Shown piece after piece: positions 1-7,057 of a stretch of DNA of 7,057 nt. This DNA comes from Solimonas sp040391865. GTDB lineage: Bacteria; Pseudomonadota; Gammaproteobacteria; Nevskiales; Nevskiaceae. Below the pieces are notes generated by a model, which saw only the letters and a program-made list of their open reading frames with translations, was not told where the DNA came from and did not search any database. Both the position numbers and the translations under genes were made by a program. The stretch lies in NCBI GenBank assembly GCA_040391865.1, contig JBEBWZ010000161.1, positions 1 through 7,057 on the forward strand, written 5' to 3'. The stretch's first letter is position 1, and every line of letters begins with the position of its first letter.

Positions 1-196
1 GGGTGCGGATCGCGCGCTTCAGCACCGAGGTGTAGGCCACGTCGAACGCCAGGCCTTCAGCCTTCATCAGCTCACCCGCGGCCCTGGCCTCGCGCGCGCC
101 CTGCTCGGTGATGTCCACATCCACCCAGCCGGTGAAACGGTTGTCGAGGTTCCACTGGCTCTGGCCGTGGCGCAGCAGTACGAGTTTGCGGGTCAC
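1..196 (-). CDS. gpmA: 2,3-bisphosphoglycerate-dependent phosphoglycerate mutase, N-terminal part (runs off the left edge)
   Basis: This cytosolic enzyme interconverts 3-phosphoglycerate and 2-phosphoglycerate in glycolysis and gluconeogenesis, using a phosphohistidine intermediate primed by 2,3-bisphosphoglycerate. The 65 visible codons contain LVLLRHGQSQWN (residues 5-16), the histidine phosphatase signature with catalytic His10. RFTGWVDVD follows near residue 20 and YTSVLKRAIRT near 55-65, all typical of GpmA. The family is usually about 230-250 residues, so roughly the first quarter is present and the rest lies beyond base 1. I chose the GTG at 196-194 because it gives the usual VTRKLVLLRHG N-terminus and has a GGAG nine bases upstream. 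An in-frame ATG at 211-209 would add five residues but has no good ribosome binding site. The gene follows the acetoacetate--CoA ligase stop by 10-25 bases on the same strand and is probably co-transcribed with it. Confidence 0.93.
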   Translation of the reverse strand, partial: MTRKLVLLRHGQSQWNLDNRFTGWVDVDITEQGAREARAAGELMKAEGLAFDVAYTSVLKRAIRT

Positions 197-205
197 TTCA
201 GGCTT

Positions 206-209
206 CTCC
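206..209 (-). promoter_or_regulatory. Ribosome binding site supporting the GTG start of gpmA
   Basis: On the minus strand this reads GGAG, nine bases ahead of the GTG at 196-194. It partly overlaps the competing ATG at 211-209, whose own upstream sequence (ACCTTTCATTG) has no purine-rich motif. The site therefore favours the shorter protein. The spacer is at the long end of normal, so the call is moderate. Confidence 0.5.
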
Positions 210-221
210 ATCAATGAAAGG

Positions 222-2180
<1,959 letters not shown>

Positions 2181-2185
2181 GCTGC

Positions 2186-2191
2186 TCTCCT
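2186..2191 (-). promoter_or_regulatory. Strong ribosome binding site for acetoacetate--CoA ligase
   Basis: The minus strand reads AGGAGA here. Its AGGAG core is six bases from the GTG at 2180-2178. It is the best Shine-Dalgarno match in the window and fixes the GTG start. No closer or better ATG is seen upstream. Confidence 0.75.
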
Positions 2192-2200
2192 GATGACGTC

Positions 2201-2225
2201 GGATAGCGCCCTGTGGGGGCGATCC
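2201..2225. other. Intercistronic imperfect stem-loop
   Basis: On the plus strand GGAT (2201-2204) pairs with ATCC (2222-2225) and CGCCC (2207-2211) pairs with GGGCG (2217-2221). This leaves a two-base bulge (AG) and a five-base loop (TGTGG). It fills half of the 50-base gap between the carbonic anhydrase-like stop codon and the ligase ribosome binding site. In the direction of transcription no T-run follows, so it is not a typical intrinsic terminator. It may modulate mRNA stability between cistrons. It may also be a degenerate copy of the short CCTGTGGGAGCG-type intergenic repeats I recall from Pseudomonas and xanthomonads; that likeness is from memory and unchecked. Confidence 0.45.
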
Positions 2226-2230
2226 TGGTT

Positions 2231-2764
2231 TTATTGTTGTTCTTCCTGATACCGGTTCTTCAGCCGCACGTAGTGGTGCGCCGAATACAGCAGGTGTTCG
2301 CGCTCGCTGGCGCTCAGTTCACGCACCGCCACTGCCGGCGAGCCGCGATACAGCCAGCCGCCCTTCAGTCGCTTGCCCGGCGACACCACCGCGCCGGCGG
2401 CGATGAAGCATTCGTCCTCGAGTACCGCGCGATCCAGCACCAGCGCGCCCATGCCGATCAGGCAGCGGTTGCCGATGGTGCAGGCATGGAGGATCACGCC
2501 GTGACCGATGGTGACGTCGTCGCCGATCAGCAGCGGTGAACCGCCTGGCGAGTACGGACCGTCGTGGGTGACATGCAGCACCGCGTTGTCCTGCACGTTG
2601 CTGCGCGCGCCGATGACAATGCGGTGCACGTCACCGCGCACTGCGGCCAGCGGCCACACCGAGGCATCGTCGCCCAGCGTGACATCGCCGATCACCTGCG
2701 CCGATTCATCGACATACACCCCGTGCCCGAGACGCGGCGCGGTGCCGCCAAAGCGGCGGATCAT
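2231..2764 (-). CDS. Gamma carbonic anhydrase-like left-handed beta-helix protein (YrdA/CaiE/PaaY type)
   Basis: This is a predicted cytosolic trimeric metal-binding protein of the gamma-class carbonic anhydrase family. Active members hydrate CO2 to bicarbonate, but many YrdA-like members have no proven activity. Its 177 residues match the family length. Hexapeptide repeats run from about residue 15 to 145 (for example VIGDVTLGDDASVW and TIGNRCLIGMGALV), as expected for a left-handed beta-helix. Conserved family segments are RGD (43-45), SNVQDN (55-60) and LHVTH (63-67). The likely zinc ligands are His64 (or His67), His88 in IGHG and His93 in LHACTIG. The acidic loop with the proton-shuttle glutamate of archaeal Cam is absent, as in the short subclass. 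A C-terminal helix (about 150-175) follows. Its ATG overlaps the hydrolase stop as ATGA, which suggests translational coupling and fits the weak ribosome binding site. Strong resemblance to E. coli YrdA is recalled from memory. Confidence 0.88.
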   Translation of the reverse strand: MIRRFGGTAPRLGHGVYVDESAQVIGDVTLGDDASVWPLAAVRGDVHRIVIGARSNVQDNAVLHVTHDGPYSPGGSPLLIGDDVTIGHGVILHACTIGNRCLIGMGALVLDRAVLEDECFIAAGAVVSPGKRLKGGWLYRGSPAVAVRELSASEREHLLYSAHHYVRLKNRYQEEQQ

Positions 2765-3780
2765 GAGCTCAGCGGCTGCGGCTCGGCGTATTCCGCATCG
2801 GGGACCGGCAACGGCTCCGCCTCTGGTATCGGCTCCGGCGCCGGCAGTGGCACCAGTTCCAGCCGCTGCGGTGCGCCCTGCAACGGTGTCGCGCGGATTT
2901 CCGACTGCGGCGGCAGGCGCTTGGCCGAGGCTTCCCGCTTGATGAATTCCTCGACCTGGTCGAGCACATCGGCGCGACCGCGCAGGAACGAGCCCAGCGC
3001 GCCGATGATCATCGAGTGCGACAGGTTTTCGTAGATCACGGTTTCCACCGCGCCGCCCGCCTTGGCCACTGCGCGCGCCAGATTGCGGGTGCTCTTGACC
3101 TCGACGATCTCGTCGTTGGCGCCGTGCAGCAACTGCAGCGGCGGATTCTTGCCGTCGACGAAGAACACCGGCTGCGAATAGGCGAAGCGGTCGACCGGGC
3201 CGAAGATGTCGCGCAGATCGGGCGCGGTGATCGGCATGAAGTCGTAGGGGCCGGCCAGGCCGATCATGCCCTTGAGCCAGCTGCGGCTGCCGCCGACCGC
3301 CTTCAGGTAGTCCTCGTTCAGAGCCAGCATCGCCGCGATATGCGCACCGGAGGAATGGCCCATCACGAACAGCTTGGCGGGATCACCGCCATGGCGCGCG
3401 GCATTGGCGCGCGCCCACTGCACCGCCTTGGCGCCGTCCTCGACGAACACCGGGAACCGCACCGCGGGGTAATGACGGACGTTCGGCAGCACCGCGACAA
3501 AACCGCGCGAGGCCAGCGCCTGGCCGACAAAGCGGAATTCCGACTTGTCGCCGCCGCTCCAGCGCTTGCCATAGAAGAACACCACCGTCGGCGCATTCAC
3601 GGCGCCGATCGGGGTGTAGACGTCCAGCAGCTGGCCGCTGGCGGCGTCGTACTGCTGATCGAGCGCGACCGTATAACCGTCTTCGGGTGCGATCCGATTG
3701 AGCATGGCCGGACTGGCGCAGGCGCTCAGGGACAGCAACAGGAGCAAAGAGAGCAGACGTAGAACCATCGGGGTAGACAT
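2761..3780 (-). CDS. Lipoprotein alpha/beta hydrolase (esterase/lipase-like) with Pro/Glu-rich tail
   Basis: This is a predicted membrane-anchored serine hydrolase; its substrate is unknown. The N-terminus is a lipoprotein signal peptide, a Leu-rich stretch (6-18) ending in LSAC with lipidated Cys21. The mature part has an alpha/beta hydrolase fold: an oxyanion region FFYGKRWSGGDK (68-79), nucleophile elbow GHSSG (141-145, Ser143), probable acid Asp223 in HGANDEIV, and probable base His255 in LSHSM. RFVGQALASRGFVAVLPN (83-100) is typical of the carboxylesterase/BD-FAE-like group. After about residue 305 comes a tail rich in Pro, Glu and Ala (307-337), unlikely to be part of the catalytic fold. 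It heads the minus-strand run. The start is ATG at 3780; a second ATG at codon 5 is also possible, as neither has a clear ribosome binding site. It overlaps the next gene by four bases. Confidence 0.85.
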   Translation of the reverse strand: MSTPMVLRLLSLLLLLSLSACASPAMLNRIAPEDGYTVALDQQYDAASGQLLDVYTPIGAVNAPTVVFFYGKRWSGGDKSEFRFVGQALASRGFVAVLPNVRHYPAVRFPVFVEDGAKAVQWARANAARHGGDPAKLFVMGHSSGAHIAAMLALNEDYLKAVGGSRSWLKGMIGLAGPYDFMPITAPDLRDIFGPVDRFAYSQPVFFVDGKNPPLQLLHGANDEIVEVKSTRNLARAVAKAGGAVETVIYENLSHSMIIGALGSFLRGRADVLDQVEEFIKREASAKRLPPQSEIRATPLQGAPQRLELVPLPAPEPIPEAEPLPVPDAEYAEPQPLSS

Positions 3781-3805
3781 CCATCATCCGAATTGACGGG
3801 TGAAT

Positions 3806-3829
3806 GGTAGCGCGCCCGGGCGATTTACC
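3806..3829. promoter_or_regulatory. Symmetric inverted repeat in the divergent promoter region (candidate operator)
   Basis: The 81 bases between the divergent hydrolase and LemA genes (3781-3861) must hold promoters for both directions. Within them is a symmetric element: GGTA (3806-3809), three free bases, a perfect 10-base palindrome CGCCCGGGCG (3813-3822), three free bases, then TACC (3826-3829). On the minus strand TACCAT (3809-3804) could be a -10 box for the hydrolase run, about 24 bases from its ATG, but I find no good -35. TTGACG (3793-3798) resembles a plus-strand -35 for LemA, but no -10 sits at normal spacing. A GGGGGA six bases before the LemA ATG is its likely ribosome binding site. 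The repeat could bind a dimeric regulator; this is inference. Confidence 0.35.
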
Positions 3830-3861
3830 GCATTCTTGCCGCGGGAGTCTGGGGGAAACGC

Positions 3862-4434
3862 ATGGTTGCAACGTTCATCTGGGTCGCCATCGCACTGGCG
3901 CTGCTGGTCTATGTCATCACGCTCTACAACGGGCTGGTCAATCTCAAGCACGCGGTTGCCAAGGCCTGGGCCAATATCGACGTGCTGCTGAAGCAGCGCC
4001 ACGACGAGTTACCGAAGCTGGTCGACACCTGCCTGCAGTACATGGAATTCGAGAAATCGGCACTGACGCAGGTGATGAACGCCCGCGCCGGCGCCGACCG
4101 CGCGCGCGAATCCGGCGACATCAAGGGCATCGGCCAGGCCGAGGGCCTGATGCGTGCCGGCCTCGGCTCGATCATCGCCACGGTCGAGGCCTATCCCGAG
4201 CTGAAAGCCAACCAGGCGATCCAGCAGCTGCTGGGGCGGATCACCGGCCTCGAGAACGCGATCGCCGACCGTCGCGAGTTCTACAACGAAGCGGTCAACA
4301 TCAATAACGTGCGGATCGAGGAGTTCCCGGACGTGCTGGTGGCGCGGCTGTTCGGCTTCAAGGCCGCGGAACTGCTGCTGTTCAGCGAAGACGAAACCCG
4401 CGATGTGGACCTGCGCGCGCGGTTCCGCAGCTGA
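3862..4434 (+). CDS. LemA family membrane protein
   Basis: LemA proteins are small, membrane-anchored, mostly helical proteins found across bacteria. Their exact molecular function is not established. The 190-residue product matches the family length. One N-terminal transmembrane segment (about 4-21) is followed by the family hallmark YNGLVNLKHAVAKAWANID (22-40), then VLLKQRHDELPKLV (41-54) and EAYPELKAN (109-117). The C-terminal block REFYNEAVNINNVRIEEFPD runs from 138 to 157 and ends in VARLFGF (160-166). Most of the chain after the anchor is expected to fold as a long helical bundle. The start ATG has a GGGGGA upstream and sits 81 bases from the divergent hydrolase start. The next gene begins 17 bases after the stop and encodes a GIDE-domain protein, a pairing often seen with LemA genes, so the two likely form an operon and may act together at the membrane. 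Confidence 0.93.
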   Translation: MVATFIWVAIALALLVYVITLYNGLVNLKHAVAKAWANIDVLLKQRHDELPKLVDTCLQYMEFEKSALTQVMNARAGADRARESGDIKGIGQAEGLMRAGLGSIIATVEAYPELKANQAIQQLLGRITGLENAIADRREFYNEAVNINNVRIEEFPDVLVARLFGFKAAELLLFSEDETRDVDLRARFRS

Positions 4435-4451
4435 GCGCCGCTGCCGCTGCG

Positions 4452-5396
4452 GTGACTGAAGGCTGGCAGCCCGCGTTTGCCCGCACGGTCGCGGTCCTCG
4501 ACGCGCTACCGTTCTGGATACTGACGCTGCTGGTGCTGACGGTGGCGCTGGCCTCGTTCATCGCCACCTTTACCCAGCTGCGCCGCGCACGCCTGAGCGA
4601 GGACATGCCCACCTCGCGCATCCGCTCGGCAGCGCAGGGCTATGTCGAACTGAACGGCTATGCACGGCTGATGCCGGGGCCGGAGATCCGCTCGCCGCTG
4701 AGCGGCGCGCGCTGCGTCTGGTGGCGATACCAGATCGAACACCGTGAAACGAGCGGCGACCCGGGCCGGCGCAGCAGCGAATGGCGCACGCTGGAAACCG
4801 CGACCTCCGACAGCCTGTTCCTGATCGCCGACGACAGCGGCGACTGCGTGGTCGATCCGGACGGCGCCACCATCCACCCCAGCCTGAAGCGCCGCTGGTG
4901 CGGATCGACGCGGCGGCCGCAGCAGGTCCCGGAGCAGACGCCGTGGCTGAGCTTCGGCAACTATCGCTATCACGAGCAGTTGCTGCGGATCGGCGATCCC
5001 CTGTATGCGCTGGGCTGGTTCCGCAGCCAGGGCAACGAACACGGCTACGACGAGTCCGGGGACCTGCGCGACCTGCTGCGTGACTGGAAGGCCGATCGTC
5101 ACCAGCTGCTGGCACGCTTCGACGGCAATGGTGATGGCCAGATCGACGCCGAAGAATGGGAGCTGGTACGCCGCGCCGCCCTGGCCGATGTGCGCCAACA
5201 GCACCTGCAGCACAGTCTCGATCCCGATGTCCACGTCCTGAGCCGCCCGCGCGACCGTCGACCCTTTCTGTTGTCGACCCTGGAACAGCCGACCCTGGCG
5301 CGCCGCTACCGCGCCACCGGCCTGGCCCTGCTGCTGCTGTCACTGGCCAGTGGCAGCGTCGGGATTCTTGCGCTGACCGCCCGCGGCCTGCTGTAA
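4452..5396 (+). CDS. GIDE-domain membrane protein with an EF-hand calcium-binding loop
   Basis: The 314-residue protein has a transmembrane segment at about 21-39, a soluble region, and a second one at about 288-308. Residues 62-190 match the GIDE domain known from mitochondrial MUL1/GIDE and many bacterial proteins: GYVELNGYARLMPGPEIRSP (63-82), LSGARCVWWRYQIE (83-96), SLFLIADDSGDCVVDPDGA (121-139) and LLRIGDPLYALGWF (177-190). No RING finger is present, so ubiquitin ligase activity should not be inferred. Residues 224-235 form a canonical EF-hand loop with ligands Asp224, Asn226, Asp228, Gln230 backbone, Asp232 and Glu235, with Ile231 at the usual hydrophobic position. Helix-like sequence flanks it on both sides. 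The chosen GTG start has no evident Shine-Dalgarno sequence. It is the only sensible start before the first membrane segment, so the exact N-terminus is uncertain. Close spacing to LemA suggests a joint membrane function. A second in-frame TAA follows at 5403-5405. Confidence 0.82.
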   Translation: MTEGWQPAFARTVAVLDALPFWILTLLVLTVALASFIATFTQLRRARLSEDMPTSRIRSAAQGYVELNGYARLMPGPEIRSPLSGARCVWWRYQIEHRETSGDPGRRSSEWRTLETATSDSLFLIADDSGDCVVDPDGATIHPSLKRRWCGSTRRPQQVPEQTPWLSFGNYRYHEQLLRIGDPLYALGWFRSQGNEHGYDESGDLRDLLRDWKADRHQLLARFDGNGDGQIDAEEWELVRRAALADVRQQHLQHSLDPDVHVLSRPRDRRPFLLSTLEQPTLARRYRATGLALLLLSLASGSVGILALTARGLL

Positions 5397-5517
5397 CCGC
5401 TGTAAAGCATCTGTCTGCACGTGTCCCCGGATCGCGGGATATCGGAGCGCTCTGGCTCGCCCGCAGAATCAAGGTTCATCGCAGTTCCCTGCGTGTATTC
5501 CTTGCTCAGAGCACCCC
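5397..5517 (+). other. Intergenic spacer before the large lipoprotein gene
   Basis: These 121 bases hold a second in-frame TAA just after the GIDE stop (a GCTGTAA repeat at 5390-5396 and 5399-5405) and an 8-base palindrome GAGCGCTC at 5445-5452. I find no stem-loop with a T-run and no convincing -35/-10 pair. A promoter for the downstream lipoprotein gene is expected here because of the gap size, but it cannot be located by eye. Confidence 0.3.
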
Positions 5518-7057
5518 ATGAACCTCAAACATCGTAGTTTCCACCCGAGCCTGCGCGCCGTCGGCCTGGTTTTGACCCTGACGCTTGCAGCTTGTCACGG
5601 CGACAACGACGAGGAAGCGACGGGGTCGCTGACCGTGCAACCGTCGCTGGGCAAGATCCAGAACGCCGACGTCATCCTGAAGCAGCTCGACAGTGGCCAG
5701 ATCCTGGGCACCCTCAATACCGGCAGCGGCGGCAGCGTCACTTTCGACCGACTCGCCCGCAATCTCGGTGCCTTCGAGGCCGAAGTCCGTGCCACCGCGA
5801 ATTCCACCTATTTCGATGAGGCCCTGGGGGCTTTCGCGCCGTTCACCGGCAGCCTGCGCGTGGCCGATCTCTACAGTGGCACCGCCACGGTAGGCGTCAC
5901 GACGCTGACCGAAGCGGCTTACCGCCGTGCCGTCGCGCTGGGCCTGTCCGCCGCCAACATCGCGCAAGCCAACAGCGAGCTGTCACAACAGTTCGGCGTA
6001 GAGGTCACTCGCGCGCCGCGCGTGGTCGGCACCCCCACGGACCTCGGCCAGCTTCAGGCCAATCCGGCGGATGCCTATGCGCTGATCCTCGCCGCCATCG
6101 CCGAGGCCGCTGCAGACGCCCTGGGCAGCGCTGAAGCCGCCCCGGCCCTGGCCGCGATGCAGGCGCTCGCGGCAGACGCCGTCGACGGCAAGATCGATGG
6201 CATCGCTCCGGCCGGCACCTTGCCCGCCGCCATGCCGTACACCGTCAGCAGCAGTCTCAGCTACGCGCAGAGCCTGCAGTCGTTCATCGACGCGCTGATC
6301 ACCAGCCTCGGCTTGCCTGCGGCCATCGCCCAGCAGATCACTATGCCGACCACGCCGGTTGATCCGGTCGACCCCGTGGACCCGGTTGATCCCGTAGACC
6401 CGGTTGACCCACCCACTGGCGCAACCACTGCCAGCGGCAGCCTCACCACCGGCAATACCGCGTCCCCGGACTTTTCACCCAAGAGCGACGGTTTTTCGGT
6501 GAAGGTTGACGAAAAGGGCGCCACCTACGAGTTCAAGGCAACCAAGCGTTCCGGATCGATCGACTACAGCCAGATCCTGGCCTTGACCGTGCTCGATGGC
6601 GGCATCCCGACCCAGGTGGTCTATACCGATCCACGCGACCTCGGCCTGACCAGCTCGATCGTCTGCGGCGACAACGTCGGCAAGCCTTGTACCGGCATCA
6701 CCGTGGCTGCGTCAGCCAAGTCCAGGTCCGTCACCATCACCTTTGCCAATGCGCCGTTGACGCAGCGCAACGGCGCAGCGCTCGGCGTCGAATCGGCGTT
6801 CAACGGCAGCCTCACTGGCACCCTGCCGACCGCGGCTGCGATGACCATCGGCGAACTGCCCCGCTCCACCGACGGCCTCATCAACGTCAACGGCAGCAAC
6901 GAGGTCGTGCACAGCACCCACGTCGGCGTGTCCTCCAGCAAGATTCCCTCGGGTCTCTACACGGTGACCACCATCGAGATGCGCACGGCCAGCGGCAAGT
7001 TCACCGTTACCCGTAACACCACTACGCCCACCACGGGCACGGGCTCGGAAACCCGCC
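5518..7057 (+). CDS. Large secreted lipoprotein of unknown function (runs off the right edge)
   Basis: The frame opens at ATG 5518 and shows 513 codons with no stop before the window ends. A basic N-terminus (KHRSFHPSLR) leads into a hydrophobic core (about 13-25) and the lipobox LAAC with lipidated Cys26. The lipid-anchored protein should face the periplasm or outer surface. Residues 35-130 alternate in a beta pattern (SLTVQPSLGKIQNADVILKQ), like small Ig-like or transthyretin-like domains. Residues 131-280 are Ala-rich and probably helical, with an LTEAAYRRAVALGLSAANIA segment. A linker of six Val-Asp-Pro units spans 281-298. The rest (about 300-513) is Thr/Ser/Gly-rich, beta-like, and has two cysteines (383, 391) that could form a disulfide. 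The ribosome binding site is weak (AGAG). I recognise no enzyme motif. A surface adhesin or binding protein is one possibility, not shown by the sequence. Confidence 0.85.
   Translation, partial: MNLKHRSFHPSLRAVGLVLTLTLAACHGDNDEEATGSLTVQPSLGKIQNADVILKQLDSGQILGTLNTGSGGSVTFDRLARNLGAFEAEVRATANSTYFDEALGAFAPFTGSLRVADLYSGTATVGVTTLTEAAYRRAVALGLSAANIAQANSELSQQFGVEVTRAPRVVGTPTDLGQLQANPADAYALILAAIAEAAADALGSAEAAPALAAMQALAADAVDGKIDGIAPAGTLPAAMPYTVSSSLSYAQSLQSFIDALITSLGLPAAIAQQITMPTTPVDPVDPVDPVDPVDPVDPPTGATTASGSLTTGNTASPDFSPKSDGFSVKVDEKGATYEFKATKRSGSIDYSQILALTVLDGGIPTQVVYTDPRDLGLTSSIVCGDNVGKPCTGITVAASAKSRSVTITFANAPLTQRNGAALGVESAFNGSLTGTLPTAAAMTIGELPRSTDGLINVNGSNEVVHSTHVGVSSSKIPSGLYTVTTIEMRTASGKFTVTRNTTTPTTGTGSETR
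6358..6411 (+). repeat. Six tandem Val-Asp-Pro codon triplets (9-base repeat)
   Basis: Six consecutive 9-base units each encode Val-Asp-Pro within the large lipoprotein (residues 281-298). The codons vary between units (Val as gtt, gtc, gtg, gtt, gta, gtt; Asp as gat or gac; Pro as ccg, ccc or cca), so the DNA repeat is imperfect while the peptide repeat is exact. It probably forms a stiff acidic spacer between the helical middle and the distal beta-rich region. Confidence 0.92.

Noticed and set aside
2201..2240. Stem-loop followed by a T-rich stretch on the plus strand, as a rho-independent terminator
   Set aside because: No plus-strand gene ends here. The T-rich side lies upstream of the stem in the direction these genes are transcribed.
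3016..3762. Plus-strand open frame of 248 codons opposite the hydrolase
   Set aside because: It is the complement of a well-supported lipoprotein hydrolase. The composition is His/Arg/Gln-rich and no domain is recognisable.
4506..5234. Minus-strand open frame of 242 codons opposite the GIDE-domain gene
   Set aside because: It is antisense to a gene with clear GIDE and EF-hand motifs. It is explained by high GC at third codon positions.
4452..5396. Ubiquitin ligase function for the GIDE-domain protein
   Set aside because: The RING finger of eukaryotic MUL1 is absent, with only scattered cysteines (88, 132, 150) and no zinc-binding array. Names such as E3 ligase would be carried over by domain homology only.
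5506..5967. Minus-strand frame of 153 codons opposite the lipoprotein N-terminus
   Set aside because: It overlaps a gene with a convincing signal peptide and lipobox in the opposite direction and shows no motif of its own.
6358..6411. The 9-base repeat array as a CRISPR or mobile-element feature
   Set aside because: The units are contiguous with no spacers, stay in frame and encode an exact tripeptide repeat.
6261..6524. Minus-strand frame encoding a Gly-Ser-Thr repeat, collagen-like or linker-like
   Set aside because: The repeat is just the complement of the six Val-Asp-Pro units on the plus strand. The frame is short and lies within the large lipoprotein gene.

Overview
The window is GC-rich coding DNA from a bacterium. 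The overall style fits a gammaproteobacterium near Xanthomonadales or Nevskiales: the phosphoglycerate mutase N-terminus reads like xanthomonad GpmA, several starts are GTG, and two lipoproteins carry lipoboxes. This placement is inferred from remembered protein families, not from a search. I see no tRNA, rRNA, CRISPR array, insertion sequence or prophage gene.

The left half (about 1-3780) is one minus-strand run of four tightly packed genes. In transcription order they are a lipoprotein alpha/beta hydrolase (3780-2761), a gamma-class carbonic anhydrase-like protein of the YrdA type (2764-2231, overlapping the hydrolase by ATGA), an acetoacetate--CoA ligase (2180-222), and the first quarter of 2,3-bisphosphoglycerate-dependent phosphoglycerate mutase (from 196 or 211, running off the left edge). 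Spacing suggests one operon. The products serve central metabolism: acetoacetate activation, a step of glycolysis and gluconeogenesis, and possibly CO2/bicarbonate handling, plus an envelope esterase-like enzyme of unknown substrate. An imperfect stem-loop lies between the carbonic anhydrase-like gene and the ligase gene.

A divergent 81-base gap (3781-3861) separates this run from the plus-strand genes. It carries a symmetric inverted repeat that could be an operator.

The right half is plus strand. A LemA-family membrane protein (3862-4434) is followed after 17 bases by a two-helix membrane protein with a GIDE-type domain (4452-5396). That second protein also carries a textbook EF-hand calcium-binding loop. 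LemA and GIDE proteins are a recurring bacterial pair whose molecular job is poorly known, so the added calcium loop is the most interesting point here. After a 121-base gap, a large secreted lipoprotein begins at 5518 and is still open at 7057. It has a lipobox, an apparent N-terminal beta domain, an Ala-rich helical middle, a linker of six Val-Asp-Pro units, and a further beta-rich region. I cannot assign its function.

I do not see a clearly new multi-gene system. The points most worth a second look are the EF-hand/GIDE fusion beside LemA, the unassigned repeat-linker lipoprotein, and the inverted repeat in the divergent promoter region.
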